Shown one piece after another: positions 21,908 through 31,791 of a stretch of 64,000 bases of DNA. The notes under the pieces were generated by a model. That model was not told where the DNA came from. It did no database searches and was given only the letters and a program-made list of their open reading frames with translations. A program made the position numbers and the translations under genes. Numbering within the stretch: position 1 is the stretch's first letter; every line of letters begins with the position of its first letter. The stretch comes from Mesorhizobium sp. NZP2077 (lineage in GTDB: Bacteria; Pseudomonadota; Alphaproteobacteria; Rhizobiales; Rhizobiaceae): positions 2,486,001 to 2,550,000 of the forward strand of contig NZ_CP051293.1 of assembly GCF_013170805.1 (NCBI RefSeq), in the 5' to 3' direction.

Positions 21908-22291
21908 GTAGCGACCATGGTTCGACGGGAAGGGGCGCTTCAGGCCCCCTTTTTACCCCTACGCGAAAGTTCGGCAACACGTCCTTTGGCATAGGGAGGC
22001 GCTCAAACAGATGCGGGTCGAGATCGGACTGGTTGTGAAGTTGATGGGCTGCAACTCGATCGGACAATTGTGGCGCGGGAACCGCTTCCGATAATCAGCA
22101 GAGCAGGACGCAGCCGTGGCAGACGGCATCAGCGCGGAAAATCACTGCAGCGGCCAGTCCAATCCTTTGCCGGATGCGCTTGTCTCGGGCGCGACATCGC
22201 GCTAGCCGTTGTCGGCCGCACCGGGCTACGATTGGCCCAGGCAGCGTTTCACATCTGTCCGCCGAAACTGGATCACCCGGAGAGCCGCCTC
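21908..22291. other. Intergenic stretch without a supported gene
   Basis: A 384-bp gap between the divergent exported protein and apt. Near 21931-21958 a GC-rich hairpin (AAGGGGC paired with GCCCCCTT) is followed by a T-run on the plus strand. The frame upstream of apt is open from 22070, but its codon use is not convincing. Confidence 0.5.
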
Positions 22292-22837
22292 ATGAAACCT
22301 TCGCTCGAAGACACGCTGCTGGCGTCGATCCGCACCATTCCGGACTATCCGAAGCCCGGCATCCTGTTTCGCGACATCACCACGCTGCTCGGCAATGCGC
22401 GCGCCTTTCGCCGCGCCATCGACGAGCTGGTGCACCCCTATGCCGGGCAGAAGATCGACAAGATCGCCGGCATCGAGGCGCGCGGCTTCATCCTCGGCGG
22501 CGCCGTCGCGCACCAGCTTTCGGCCGGTTTCGTGCCGATCCGCAAGAAGGGCAAGCTGCCCTATGAGACGGTGCGCGTCGCCTACAGCCTGGAATACGGG
22601 CTGGACGAGATGGAGATGCACAAGGACGGCGTTGCCCCCGGTGAGAAGGTGATCCTGGTCGACGATCTGATCGCCACCGGCGGCACCGCGGAAGCGGCGG
22701 TGAAGCTGCTGCGCCAGATTGGCGCCGATATTCTGGCGGCCTGTTTTGTTATCGACCTGCCGGATCTCGGTGGGCGCAAGAAACTTGAGGCGCTGGGGGT
22801 GCCGGTGAGGACGCTGATTGGGTTTGAGGGGCATTGA
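22292..22837 (+). CDS. apt: Adenine phosphoribosyltransferase
   Basis: 181 residues from ATG 22292, with GGAGAG nine bases upstream; the frame is open further upstream without support. The APRT features are [10 protein letters not shown] near residue 28, [12 protein letters not shown] near 60 and the PRPP loop [17 protein letters not shown] near 120. It salvages adenine to AMP. A composite repeat follows the stop. Confidence 0.96.
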   Translation: MKPSLEDTLLASIRTIPDYPKPGILFRDITTLLGNARAFRRAIDELVHPYAGQKIDKIAGIEARGFILGGAVAHQLSAGFVPIRKKGKLPYETVRVAYSLEYGLDEMEMHKDGVAPGEKVILVDDLIATGGTAEAAVKLLRQIGADILAACFVIDLPDLGGRKKLEALGVPVRTLIGFEGH

Positions 22838-22848
22838 GGGAGCGGTTC

Positions 22849-23083
22849 TTCCTTCTCCCCTTGTGGGGTGAGCAGCCGGCTCGCCGAAGGCGAATTCATC
22901 GTGCCAGTGGCACGATGAAAGGCGGCGAACGCCGGGACGCTGCGAAGCAGCGGGGACCCGGCAAGGGTGGATCAGCCACCCCCGCCCTTCGCAGGCTCAC
23001 GGCGTTCGAAGCTCGAAAAGCCAAGCAGTTGGCTTTTCGTCCGCTAACGCGGACCGCTTCTCACCCCACAAGGGGAGAAGGAA
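22849..23083. repeat. MITE-like composite palindromic repeat, 235 bp
   Basis: The ends are perfect 24-bp inverted repeats (22849-22872 and 23060-23083, containing CTTCTCCCCTTGTGGGGTG). Each end is itself a small hairpin. The interior holds further inverted pieces such as ATCGTGCCAGTGGCACGAT. It encodes nothing and fills the gap between apt and the convergent MaoC gene. Confidence 0.8.
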
Positions 23084-23092
23084 GAGGCACTG

Positions 23093-23563
23093 CTACTCCG
23101 TCTTCACCAGCACGGCGCTCTCAAACTCGAGCACCTTGTCGCCGGTCGCGGCGAAAGCCTCGCAGCGCAGCGCCAGCAGCCGCCAGCCGGGGCGTGATGA
23201 GATCGGGCGGTGGGAAACCGCTGTGCGCGTGAAGGTGACGGTCTCACCCGCATAGACGGGCTTCAGCCATTTCAGGTTCTTGAAGCCGGGCGAGGGGCCA
23301 AATTCGGGCATCGGGCCGGGGCCGTTCCAGTTGGCGCCCTCGGCGTCCATGCCGGCTTCGAGGTTGAGTTTCATCCAGGTGGCGGCTGTGTGCCAGCCGG
23401 AGGCGCAGAGCCCGCCGAGCACGCTCTTCCTGGCGGCCTCTTCGTCGATATGGAAGATCTGCGGGTCGTATTTGCGGGCGAACGCCTTGATCGCCTCGGC
23501 CTCGAATGTGTGCGAGCCCAGCGTCACCGTGGTGCCGATGCGGAAGAATTCGTCCAGGGTCAT
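23093..23563 (-). CDS. MaoC-family dehydratase (second of pair)
   Basis: 156 residues, single hot-dog domain. The hydratase-like dyad region is RKYDPQIFHIDEEAAR (residues 29-44), followed by GGLCASGWHTAATWMKL. It overlaps the preceding MaoC gene by four bases (ATGA), so the two likely work as a heteromeric enoyl-CoA hydratase or act on one pathway; the substrate is unknown. The composite repeat follows its stop. Confidence 0.9.
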   Translation of the reverse strand: MTLDEFFRIGTTVTLGSHTFEAEAIKAFARKYDPQIFHIDEEAARKSVLGGLCASGWHTAATWMKLNLEAGMDAEGANWNGPGPMPEFGPSPGFKNLKWLKPVYAGETVTFTRTAVSHRPISSRPGWRLLALRCEAFAATGDKVLEFESAVLVKTE

Positions 23564-24030
23564 GCCGCATTCCCCGCGGCATCACGCGTCAGGAACATGA
23601 CGGAATTCTCAAGCTCGAAGACGCTTTCGCCACGTTGGTTGACCAGCTCGCTGCGCATGGTGACAAAGCCGAGTTGCGGCTTCGAGCGGGACAGGCGCTT
23701 GGCCAGGACAACCAGGCTGCCTTTGAGCGTATCGCCGGCCAGAACCGGTTTCTTCCACCTGACCTGATCGACGCCGGGCGCTCCCTGGCAGGTGGAGTCC
23801 AAAAGGAAGGCATCGCACAGCATGCGCATGAACATGGCGCAGGTGTGCCAGCCCGAAGCCGACAGGCCGCCCAGGATGCTGGCCTTGCCGGCCTCCTCTT
23901 CGAGATGCATCGGCTGGGCGTCGAATTCGCTGGCGAACTCGACGATCTCAGCCGCGCTCACCTCTTTCGTGCCGAGGTCGAACGAGGCGCCCTCGACAAA
24001 ATCCTCATAGGCCCATGTCTTTGCGGTCAT
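23560..24030 (-). CDS. MaoC-family dehydratase (first of pair)
   Basis: 156 residues with the same layout as its neighbour: FASEFDAQPMHLEEEAGKAS then GGLSASGWHTCAMFMRM. In R-specific hydratases the dyad is Asp and His; here both genes keep Asp and His in the D-x4-H arrangement (DAQPMH, DPQIFH). The pair is translationally coupled. Confidence 0.9.
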   Translation of the reverse strand: MTAKTWAYEDFVEGASFDLGTKEVSAAEIVEFASEFDAQPMHLEEEAGKASILGGLSASGWHTCAMFMRMLCDAFLLDSTCQGAPGVDQVRWKKPVLAGDTLKGSLVVLAKRLSRSKPQLGFVTMRSELVNQRGESVFELENSVMFLTRDAAGNAA

Positions 24031-24154
24031 GGTCTGGCATCCCTGCAGAACGCGCGATCCGCATGGATCGGCGAACCCGGATGCAGGCAGCGCGCGATTT
24101 GGTCAAGTCCTTTCTGGTGAGCCAGCGTGAGGCAGCCGGCACCGGCGGCAGCGG

Positions 24155-25129
24155 TCAGAGCCAGCCGCGGCGGCGGAAATACCAGAAGGGCAGGATCGCC
24201 GACAGGATCATCAGGCCGATGGCGAAGGGATAGCCGAGCTGCCATTTGAGCTCCGGGATGATGTCGAAATTCATGCCGTAGATCGAGGCGACCAGCGTCG
24301 GCGGCAGGAAAATGACGGCGGCGACCGAGAAGATCTTGATGATGGCGTTCTGCTCGATCGAGATCATGCCGAGCGTGGCGTCGAGCAGGAAAGAGATCTT
24401 TTGCGACAGGAAGGTGGCATGGTCGGCGAGCGACAGCACGTCGCGCGACAAGGTCTTGATGCGGGCGCGGACGTCCTTGCTCATCTTGGTCTGGGTGGCG
24501 ACATGGGCGAGGAAGCCGGCAAGGCGCTGCAGCGAGATCAGGCTGTCGCGCACGGACGAGGCGATGTCCTCCTTGCGGCCGATGGCTTTGAGCAGTTCCT
24601 GGAAGTCGCGGTTGCGCTTCGACACCTTGGTAGAGCGTGCCTGGAAAATGTCGCGCGAAATTGCCTCGATGTCGCGGCCGGCGCGCTCGAGGATGTCGGC
24701 CAGGCGGTCGACGATCGCCTCCAGCAGGCCGATCAGGATGGTGTCGCCGCTGGTGCAGCCGGTCGCCACCTTCTCGGCGCGCAGTGGGAAGGTCTTGAAG
24801 GCCTTGGGTTCATGATAGCGGATGGTGATCAGCCTGTTGCCGGCGAGCGCGAAGGTGACCGGCGACATCAGCGGATCATCGACTTCGGTCTGGGCGGGCA
24901 GAGTGGCGGTCATGAAGTAGGCGCCGTCCTCGATATAGAGACGGCTGGAAATCTCAATCTCCTCCATCTCCTCGCGGGTCGGGATGGCGACACCGAGCCA
25001 GCTTTCGATGGTGGCGTCCTCGTCCTTGGTCGGGTTGATCAGGTCGGCCCAGACGACCCTGTCGCTATCCGCCAGCAGGTCGTCGACGACGCGCAGGCGA
25101 TCATTGTCCACGACAAATGCCTTGATCAT
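24155..25129 (-). CDS. corA: Magnesium/cobalt transporter CorA
   Basis: 324 residues. A large cytoplasmic alpha/beta domain precedes two C-terminal membrane helices; the signature YGMNF follows the first of them (VAAVIFLPPTLVASIYGMNF). The C-terminus ends FWYFRRRGWL, matching the positively charged CorA tail. It imports Mg2+ through a pentameric channel. The gene lies between the MaoC pair and the broken APH gene, all on the minus strand. Confidence 0.95.
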   Translation of the reverse strand: MIKAFVVDNDRLRVVDDLLADSDRVVWADLINPTKDEDATIESWLGVAIPTREEMEEIEISSRLYIEDGAYFMTATLPAQTEVDDPLMSPVTFALAGNRLITIRYHEPKAFKTFPLRAEKVATGCTSGDTILIGLLEAIVDRLADILERAGRDIEAISRDIFQARSTKVSKRNRDFQELLKAIGRKEDIASSVRDSLISLQRLAGFLAHVATQTKMSKDVRARIKTLSRDVLSLADHATFLSQKISFLLDATLGMISIEQNAIIKIFSVAAVIFLPPTLVASIYGMNFDIIPELKWQLGYPFAIGLMILSAILPFWYFRRRGWL

Positions 25130-25288
25130 CGCCAGATCTCCCCTGCCAGATAAGGTTTGTTCAGATTGACGCTGGTGTCGGATTGCGCAGCGCTTCGTAG
25201 CATGCGCCGAGCGTGTGCCTGCCGCTTAGACCTGTGGCATGACAAAATCAAGACAAGCCCGGGATGCCGCCGAGCCGGCATCGGCCAC

Positions 25289-26098
25289 TCAGAAAAACTC
25301 GTCGAGGAGCCGGTACCAGGAAAGCTTCGCCGGCTCGGCTTCCGTCGGCCCGTAGCGTTTGAAAAACGGCTCTATGCAGGTCTCGCCGATGTTGTAGCGG
25401 ATACTCCAGCAGGCGAGCGCCAGATCCTAATGGCGATCCGCGACGCCCAGCCGGCCGCAATCGATGAAGCCGCTGAAACGGCCTTCTGCCGCCATGAAAT
25501 TCGGCAAGCAGGCATCGCCATGGGTGACGACAAGATCCTCGGTCGCCGGCCTGAGCGCCTCAAGCGCGGCGAAGGCCTTCGCGGCGGTCCAGCCCTGCCG
25601 TTCTTCATCGAAATTGCTTTCGTCGACCTGGACGGCATCCATGCGGGCCCGCGCCACTGCGATCCGTCGGTCAAGGCGATGGTCGAAGGGACAGGAGCGG
25701 ACGTCGAGCGCATGCAGTTCGCGCAGCGCACTGGCCATGATGTCGATGACGTCAGCTGGATCAATCGACACCGTTGCAACGTCCGCGCCGGCGACGGCCG
25801 ACATCTGCAGCCAGTCGTGGCCGGCATGGCTTTCCAGGGCGATCACATCAGGGCAGGCGACGCCTTGTCCGGCAGGCCAGCGCAGCCGCGCGGCTTCATC
25901 GGCGAGTTCGGCAAAAGGTCGGCTCAGCTGGCACTTCAGGAACAGGGCCGGTTCACCGTCGGCCACCAGCCGGAACACGCCGGCCTGTGACCGGCCGATG
26001 GTCTGGCGGTGCCAGCGATAGCCGGAGAGCAGCCGGCGCAGCTCATGCGGCAGACCGATTCCAGGGAGTGGCTGGATATCGTCGGCCGCCCGTTGCAT
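25289..26098 (-). pseudogene. Aminoglycoside 3'-phosphotransferase-like gene with an in-frame amber codon
   Basis: The frame opens at ATG 26098, overlapping the ychF stop by one base (TGATG). It codes 223 residues with the kinase motif VTHGDACLPN (HGD-x-C/L-x-PN) and the metal site IDCGRLGVADRH, then meets TAG at 25427-25429. Beyond it the same frame runs 45 more codons ([20 protein letters not shown], to the typical end [10 protein letters not shown]) and stops at 25289. The full length of 269 fits APH(3') enzymes, where a Gln follows the ADRH/ADRY motif, so CAG to TAG is the likely change. Truncation would remove the C-terminal helices. Whether this copy ever gave resistance is unknown. Confidence 0.85.
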
Positions 26099-27201
26099 CA
26101 CGTGTTGAACTTGAACAGCAGGACGTCGCCGTCCTGGACGACATATTCCTTGCCTTCGTCACGTGCCTTGCCGGCTTCCTTGGCGGCCACTTCGCCACCC
26201 AACGTGATGTAGTCGATGTAGGCGATGGTCTGGGCGCGGATGAAGCCGCGTTCGAAATCCGTGTGGATGACGCCGGCGGCCTGCGGGGCCTTGTCGCCCT
26301 TGTGGATCGTCCAGGCGCGCGTTTCCTTCGGCCCGGCGGTGAAATAGGTGATGAGATGCAACAGATCGTAGCCGGCGCGGATGACCTTGTTCAGGCCAGG
26401 TTCGTCGAGCCCGAGCGAGGACAGGAATTCCATTTCTTCTTCATCGCTGAGCTGGGCGACTTCGGCCTCGATCGCGGCCGAGATCACCACGGTGCCGGCG
26501 CCCTGCGCGGTGGCCATCTTTTCCACGGCCTGGGTGTGCTCGTTGCCGGTGGCGGCATCGGCTTCGGCGACGTTGCAGACATAGAGCACGGGATGCGAGG
26601 TCAAAAGGTTCAGCCCCTGCAGGATGCGCAAATCTTCGGCCGAAATGCCCTTGAGCAGGATACGGGTCGGCTTGCCGGCCTGCAGCAGCTCGAGTGCGGC
26701 CTCCATCATCGGCAGGACGGTGGTGGCTTCCTTGTCCTTGGTCGAGGCCCGCTTGCGGATCTGGACGATGCGGCGCTCGAGGCTGTCGAGGTCGGCGAGC
26801 ATCAGCTCGGTCTCGACCGTCTCGGCGTCGGCGACTGGGTCGATGCGACCCTCGACATGGGTGATGTCGTCATCTTCGAAGCAGCGCAGCACATGCACGA
26901 TGGCGTCGACCTCGCGGATGTTGGCGAGGAACTGGTTGCCCAGCCCTTCGCCCTTCGAGGCGCCGCGCACGAGGCCTGCAATGTCGACGAAGGAGATGCG
27001 GGTCGGGATGATCTCCTTCGACTTGGCGACCGCGGCGATCTTCTGCAGGCGCGGATCGGGCACCGCGACCTCGCCGGTGTTCGGTTCGATGGTGCAGAAC
27101 GGATAGTTGGCGGCCTGCGCCGCCGCCGTCCTGGTCAACGCGTTGAAGAGCGTCGACTTGCCGACGTTGGGCAAGCCAACGATGCCGCATTTGAAACCCA
27201 T
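26098..27201 (-). CDS. ychF: Redox-regulated OBG-type ATPase YchF
   Basis: 367 residues, the usual length. G1 GLPNVGKSTLFNAL is near the start, the altered G4 CNVAEAD (binding ATP rather than GTP) is near residue 207, and the C-terminal TGS domain ends VQDGDVLLFKFNT. It is a ribosome-associated translation factor. It lies downstream of pth and rplY on the same strand, a common translation-related cluster. Confidence 0.96.
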   Translation of the reverse strand: MGFKCGIVGLPNVGKSTLFNALTRTAAAQAANYPFCTIEPNTGEVAVPDPRLQKIAAVAKSKEIIPTRISFVDIAGLVRGASKGEGLGNQFLANIREVDAIVHVLRCFEDDDITHVEGRIDPVADAETVETELMLADLDSLERRIVQIRKRASTKDKEATTVLPMMEAALELLQAGKPTRILLKGISAEDLRILQGLNLLTSHPVLYVCNVAEADAATGNEHTQAVEKMATAQGAGTVVISAAIEAEVAQLSDEEEMEFLSSLGLDEPGLNKVIRAGYDLLHLITYFTAGPKETRAWTIHKGDKAPQAAGVIHTDFERGFIRAQTIAYIDYITLGGEVAAKEAGKARDEGKEYVVQDGDVLLFKFNT

Positions 27202-27296
27202 TGTGTCGGTCCTATCGGGAAAAGCGAAATTTGATGAGGGCTATGGGCGATAGGGGTGATCAACGTCAAGCCCTGTAAGGCCGCATGCGTGCGCGC

Positions 27297-28019
27297 TCAG
27301 TCCTTGTTGCCGAACAGTTTCTTCAGCATGGCGGCCATCGGGCCGGATTCCGGCAGCTTGGCGGGCGCCTGCTGCGGGCGTGCCTGGCGGATGTGGCTCT
27401 GCTGTTTTGGAACCTGCTTCTGCGCCGGCTTTTCCGGCTCGGGCGCGGCCTTGCCCTGGACGGCGAGGGCGGCCTTGTTCATGAAGCCGGATTCGTCGCC
27501 CTTGACGATCATGTCGGCGTTGTCGGCGATCGCGTCGAGCAAGGGATCGAGCCATTCGCGGTCGGCCTTGGCGAAGTCGCCGAGTACGTGATGCTGGACC
27601 ATCTCCTTGACGCCGGGATGGCCGACGCCGATGCGCACGCGGCGATAGGCGTTGCCGACATGGCCGTCGATCGAGCGGATGCCGTTATGGCCGCCGGCGC
27701 CGCCGCCGGTCTTGATGCGCAGTTTGCCTTCGGCGAGATCGATCTCGTCATAGAAGACAGTGAGCGCGGAAAGGTCGAGCTTGTAGAAGCGCAACGCTTC
27801 GCCGACCGACTGGCCGGACAGGTTCATGAAGGTTTGCGGCTTGATCAGGACGATCTTCTCGCCGCCGAGCGTGCCTTCTGAAATCAGGCCCTGGAATTTC
27901 TTCGACCAGGGCGAAAAGGAATGGCGGCGGGCGATTGCGTCCGCCGCCATGAAACCGACATTGTGCCGGTTGCCAGCGTATTTCGCGCCCGGATTGCCGA
28001 GGCCTGCAAAGACAAGCAT
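27297..28019 (-). CDS. pth: Peptidyl-tRNA hydrolase
   Basis: 240 residues. The core starts [20 protein letters not shown] with the catalytic His, and [12 protein letters not shown] is near residue 110. A Pro/Gln/Lys-rich tail of about 50 residues follows ([20 protein letters not shown]), longer than the E. coli enzyme but common in rhizobia. It recycles peptidyl-tRNA. rplY is immediately upstream (23 bp). Confidence 0.95.
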   Translation of the reverse strand: MLVFAGLGNPGAKYAGNRHNVGFMAADAIARRHSFSPWSKKFQGLISEGTLGGEKIVLIKPQTFMNLSGQSVGEALRFYKLDLSALTVFYDEIDLAEGKLRIKTGGGAGGHNGIRSIDGHVGNAYRRVRIGVGHPGVKEMVQHHVLGDFAKADREWLDPLLDAIADNADMIVKGDESGFMNKAALAVQGKAAPEPEKPAQKQVPKQQSHIRQARPQQAPAKLPESGPMAAMLKKLFGNKD

Positions 28020-28042
28020 CGTCTACTCCGGGCGGGAAAGAG

Positions 28043-28684
28043 TTACTTCTCTTCGGCGGCAGGAGCCGCTTCAGGTGCAGCCGCTTCGACCGTCTCTTCC
28101 GTCTCCGGCTTCATCGCCGACGAGCCGGCAATGGTCGCGATGGTGAAGTCGCGATCGGAGATGACCGGCTTGACGCCGGCCGGCAGCTTGACCGCCGAGA
28201 TATGGATCGAGTCGCCGATGTCGGCGCCGGTGAGATCGACGGTGATGAATTCCGGGATCGCATTGGCCGGGCAGTGGAACTCGACTTCGTGACGCACGAT
28301 GTTGAGCACGCCGCCGCGCTTGATGCCGGGCGACTTGTCCTCATTGATGAAGTGGACAGGCACGTCGACGTTGACTTCGGTGTCCTTGCCGATGCGCAGG
28401 AAGTCGACATGGACAGGGAAATCCTTGACCGGGTCGAGCTGGAAGTCCTTCGGCAGGACCTGGATCTTCTTGCCGTCGACATCGATCGTGGCGATCGTGG
28501 TCAGGAACCCGCCGCCGTGGATCTTGTAGTAGATGTCCTTGTAGGTGAGCGCGATAGCCAGGGGAGGCTGCTTGTCACCATAGATTACTGCAGGCACTTT
28601 ACCGTTGCGGCGAACTGCACGGGCGGACCCCTTACCGACCTGTTCGCGTGCTTCGGCCTTGAGCTCGTAAGTGTCGTGGCTCAT
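28043..28684 (-). CDS. rplY: 50S ribosomal protein L25/general stress protein Ctc
   Basis: 213 residues from ATG 28684. The L25 N-terminal domain ([20 protein letters not shown]) is followed by the TL5-type C-terminal beta domain ([20 protein letters not shown]) and an acidic, Ala-rich tail. The frame is open upstream, but that part matches nothing. It binds 5S rRNA. It is followed by pth. Confidence 0.95.
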   Translation of the reverse strand: MSHDTYELKAEAREQVGKGSARAVRRNGKVPAVIYGDKQPPLAIALTYKDIYYKIHGGGFLTTIATIDVDGKKIQVLPKDFQLDPVKDFPVHVDFLRIGKDTEVNVDVPVHFINEDKSPGIKRGGVLNIVRHEVEFHCPANAIPEFITVDLTGADIGDSIHISAVKLPAGVKPVISDRDFTIATIAGSSAMKPETEETVEAAAPEAAPAAEEK

Positions 28685-28889
28685 GGCATTTCCTTTCGGT
28701 TTGTTCTGGAGCGTTCGCGGCGGGCAGTGCGCCTGGACCGTAAACGTCGAAAGCCGCCGGGTGAGGCGGCCTTCCGCCGCGTTGCCTCCAAGGGTGTCTA
28801 CGCGGGTGGCGGCTCTATAGCGGAAGGCGGCCACAGGTGCAAGCGGTTGGGCTGGCCATGCCTGCGGCGGCAACCAGCGATGGCAGGCA

Positions 28890-29834
28890 TCATTGCCACG
28901 ACATAAGTTTGGACAACCGGTGGCGGAGCTTTTGGGTCAAAGTGCGTTTGGGCCGCGCTCGGTAGCTGACCTGCACGCGCCAGTCCGGAATATCATTCTG
29001 GGATTGCGTGCCCGTGGCCCGAGCCTTCCGCGCCAGCCATGTCACGTCGACAGGCGCGCAGCCATTGGCCAGCAACCGGTTGGTGAGCATCTGCTCATTG
29101 ACAATAGCCCGGGCCTTGCTTTCGAAAAACGGCAGCGTTTCAGGCGTAAGATCGAACCTTGAATGCCAGACTGGCCCGTTGCCGTCTCTGTCGCCGGTGA
29201 GCCAACGCAGCAAAAACTGCTGATATCCCTTTGAGATCGGAGCGTCATCACGGAAGGGCCGCCGGGGGTTGCCGCTGAAAATCGGCGCGTTCCAGCTGAC
29301 GCTTGCCAAAGATCCCAGGCCGCTGAGTTGCCGCGGCTGCATCAGGATGAACGAACTGCGGAGCCAGGCCTGCGAAGGGATTCCGAAAATCGAGATGGCC
29401 TCGCCGTGAAAATCAATGCAGCCCAGCGCCCCTTGTAGGTCAAGGAACGACCGCAACAAGCCATCATCCATCAATTTGAGATGGTCGGATGCGGATGCCG
29501 CGAAAGCCGAAGTGGCCAAGTGAACCAGATCAAAATGATGAAGTTTGGCGCCGGTATGATTGATACCGCCGTCCCACGCCGAGAACTCCCAATCGTCGTT
29601 CGACGCGCCGATCAGTTCGACCCCGCGGTCGAGATCGGAGCCGTGACCGACTGGCAGCGCATTGTCGATCACGAGCACGCGATGCGCAACGTCCGGCATC
29701 TGGTCGGCGAACATAGCGCGCAAGTCCTGCCAAGCGGTCGGATACTTGTCGGTCCCGTGACGCGCCATCAGGGTCAAGACACGAAGCGGCTGCAAGTGCA
29801 TGGCGGATCCAGGCGCGCCGTTTTCCAGCGTCAA
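28890..29834 (-). CDS. Hypothetical protein coupled to a glycosyltransferase
   Basis: 314 residues. No signal peptide or membrane segment. The N-terminal part has an ordered alpha/beta pattern with [16 protein letters not shown], and the central part contains [16 protein letters not shown], a motif I associate with uncharacterised glycan-related proteins. It overlaps the stop of the GT2 gene by four bases. A polysaccharide role is inferred only from this coupling. Confidence 0.7.
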   Translation of the reverse strand: MTLENGAPGSAMHLQPLRVLTLMARHGTDKYPTAWQDLRAMFADQMPDVAHRVLVIDNALPVGHGSDLDRGVELIGASNDDWEFSAWDGGINHTGAKLHHFDLVHLATSAFAASASDHLKLMDDGLLRSFLDLQGALGCIDFHGEAISIFGIPSQAWLRSSFILMQPRQLSGLGSLASVSWNAPIFSGNPRRPFRDDAPISKGYQQFLLRWLTGDRDGNGPVWHSRFDLTPETLPFFESKARAIVNEQMLTNRLLANGCAPVDVTWLARKARATGTQSQNDIPDWRVQVSYRARPKRTLTQKLRHRLSKLMSWQ

Positions 29835-30862
29835 CGCCTTTTTCCCGTCAAGCGCGCGCGAATCTTTTTCAAGGTCTTTTTGAGCCGGGATGCCGGCTTC
29901 GGTCGAACCTTCTGTCCGGCGGCTTGCGCCGACGTTTGGCGGCGGTCGGACCTCAACGGGTCATGAAATGCTTCCATCTCCTTGCGGACGGCGGCGAATA
30001 TCGCCTCCTCCTCAGGCCCACCGCGGGCCTCCCAGAGCTTCGCCCGTTCGGCAATATCGTAGGTTGCCTCCAATTCCGAGCAGACGGCGGCGAATGCCGC
30101 GTCGCCATTAAGGCCATCCTGCGCTTCCCATAGTTTTACACGGTCCACTATGTCGTAGACCGCCCGCAGCAGCGCGGTGGCGACAACATAGTCCGACCGC
30201 GACCTGGATTGAGCCAGCCAGTACGCTATGCGCTTGTGCCCGAAGGTCTCCAAAGGGGTGTTGGCGTCGAAGAACGAGACCCTGTCTCGCTCGCTCGTAT
30301 AGCGATTGGTTTTTTCAATCCATTGATGCGCATCCCGATGCGACAAATTGTGGATGCACACGCCTCCATCATGCGGGACATCGCAGACCTCGCCCGTTAT
30401 TCGTCCGACCTCTTCATGCAGCTTCGAAACGAATTCGGCAGCGCCGCGGCGAAAGGCGCGCACATTGTAGGACGGCCAGTAATAGGCATCATCGTCGTGG
30501 CGACCCATAATGTATTCGCGCTTGGGGAAGCGAAACACGCCAGCCGGGTGGGAGCCGGCATTTTCCCTTATCCAGCGAATGGCTTCGACGCTGAGGCATT
30601 CGTCATGATCGAGATAGAGTATGAAGTCGTGTGAACAGGCGTCGAAGGCGACAAACCGCGTCTCGGTGGGCAAGGGCGACCAGGGCACGGAGATGACTTT
30701 GTCGGCAAAGCCGGCGGCAGCAGCAGCGGAACCGTCGGTGGATGATTTGTCGACGACAATGAGCTCATCGACGAATCGCAAGGAACGCAAGCAAGTCTTG
30801 AGAATTTCTCCACTGTTGTAGGTTATGACGAAGCCGCTTATCTTGGGGCTGTTGACACCCAT
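29831..30862 (-). CDS. GT2-family glycosyltransferase with C-terminal tandem repeat
   Basis: 343 residues from ATG 30862, with GGTGAG upstream; a GTG at 30871 is possible. The GT-A core shows FVITYNSGEILKTCLRSL, the Asp in VVDKSSTDGS and the D-x-D-like metal site LDHDE (residues 85-89). Behind the catalytic domain, residues 236-298 hold two tandem 31-residue repeats with YDI-x-(D/E)RxKLWEA, then a basic tail. The donor and acceptor sugars are unknown. It is co-translated with the next gene. Confidence 0.85.
   Translation of the reverse strand: MGVNSPKISGFVITYNSGEILKTCLRSLRFVDELIVVDKSSTDGSAAAAAGFADKVISVPWSPLPTETRFVAFDACSHDFILYLDHDECLSVEAIRWIRENAGSHPAGVFRFPKREYIMGRHDDDAYYWPSYNVRAFRRGAAEFVSKLHEEVGRITGEVCDVPHDGGVCIHNLSHRDAHQWIEKTNRYTSERDRVSFFDANTPLETFGHKRIAYWLAQSRSRSDYVVATALLRAVYDIVDRVKLWEAQDGLNGDAAFAAVCSELEATYDIAERAKLWEARGGPEEEAIFAAVRKEMEAFHDPLRSDRRQTSAQAAGQKVRPKPASRLKKTLKKIRARLTGKRR
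29969..30157. repeat. Tandem repeat coding for two 31-residue units
   Basis: Two units with a 32-residue period inside the GT2 gene share YDI, RxKLWEA and FAAV-x3-E-x-EA. The DNA copies have diverged, so the duplication is old. Confidence 0.8.
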
Positions 30863-31201
30863 ACATCTCACCTTTGCCGCAGCATTGCTCGCGCCATAGG
30901 CTATAGCAGGACAGAGAGCCTATAGGTCAACTCCCACGGATCATCATGTCCGGATTCGTTTTGTGCCAGCCTGCACACTAGAGGGCGAACGAAGGAAGCA
31001 TTTCGCTCCCATTTGGTGGCAAGTCCGTGCAACGAGTGCTGCGAGTGACTGGACCGCCCTCGCCAAGCCGTCGACGTTGCCATGACGCAAGCTCAATCCG
31101 CTTTGGCGCTGCATCCTCCCCACGAAAAGACGGCGCGATTGATTGATGTTGACCTTGGCGCCGCGCGAGCGCAGTTTAAGCCGCGCCGAGGCACCCAAGC
31201 T
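30863..31201. other. Intergenic stretch without a supported gene
   Basis: A 339-bp gap between the GT2 gene start and the MarR stop. Short open frames exist on both strands, but none has a ribosome-binding site with convincing codon use. It should hold the promoter of the glycan genes. Confidence 0.5.
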
Positions 31202-31642
31202 TCAGCTGGTGTCGGCCAGATCCCCATTCAGCGCATCACGCAGCGCCTGGATCTGGCGGTTCAGCGCATCAAGTTGTGCCAGCGTCATGCCCGAGCGCTC
31301 GATCAAGGTCTCGTTCAGGCAGTTGCACTGGGTAAGCAGCGCGCGCCCGGCTGATGTCAGGTCGACCTGCACTTGGCGCTCGTCGGTCTGGCTGCGCTGG
31401 CGGGTGACCAGACCAGCCTGTTCCATGCGCTTCACCAGCGGTGTGATGGTGCTCGATTCCAAAGCGAGCCTCTGCGCGATCGTGCCGACCGACATGCCGT
31501 CGGCCTCGGCAAGTGCGTTGAGCACGAGATATTGCGGATAGGTGATCCCCATCTCGTCCAGCATCGGCTTGTAGGTGCGGTTGATCGCCATCGAGGTGGC
31601 GTAGAGCGTGAAGCAGAGCTGATTGTCCAACGGGAGAGGCAC
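31202..31642 (-). CDS. OhrR-like MarR-family regulator
   Basis: 146 residues from a GTG start. The N-terminus LDNQLCFTLYATS carries the single redox-active Cys that defines the OhrR subfamily, followed by the winged helix (ITYPQYLVLNAL, SSTITPLVKRMEQAGLV) and the wing SQTDERQ. It should be an organic-peroxide sensor that lets go of DNA when the Cys is oxidised. The divergent gene codes for an alpha/beta hydrolase, not the usual Ohr peroxidase, and two matching operators lie between them. Confidence 0.88.
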   Translation of the reverse strand: MPLPLDNQLCFTLYATSMAINRTYKPMLDEMGITYPQYLVLNALAEADGMSVGTIAQRLALESSTITPLVKRMEQAGLVTRQRSQTDERQVQVDLTSAGRALLTQCNCLNETLIERSGMTLAQLDALNRQIQALRDALNGDLADTS

Positions 31643-31690
31643 GACGCATTCCTTTGCCGATTAAGCACGAAATATGTACCACGAAAAATG

Positions 31691-31757
31691 ATATCGCGAT
31701 ATATATTTTTGTAGACAAGGCCCTCGACCTGCGTTAGCCATATCGATATCGTGATAT
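31691..31757. promoter_or_regulatory. Pair of operator-like palindromes between ohrR-like and hydrolase genes
   Basis: ATATCGCGATAT at 31691-31702 and ATATCGTGATAT at 31746-31757, 55 bp apart, differ by one base. The stretch between is AT-rich and must hold both promoters. Confidence 0.65.
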
Positions 31758-31791
31758 TGTTTATCGCGAGAGGCAATCAGAGGAGATTGAG

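Noticed and set aside
31082..31541. Plus-strand frames opposite the OhrR-like gene
   Set aside because: Shadows of the MarR-family gene; no ribosome-binding site and no recognisable protein features.
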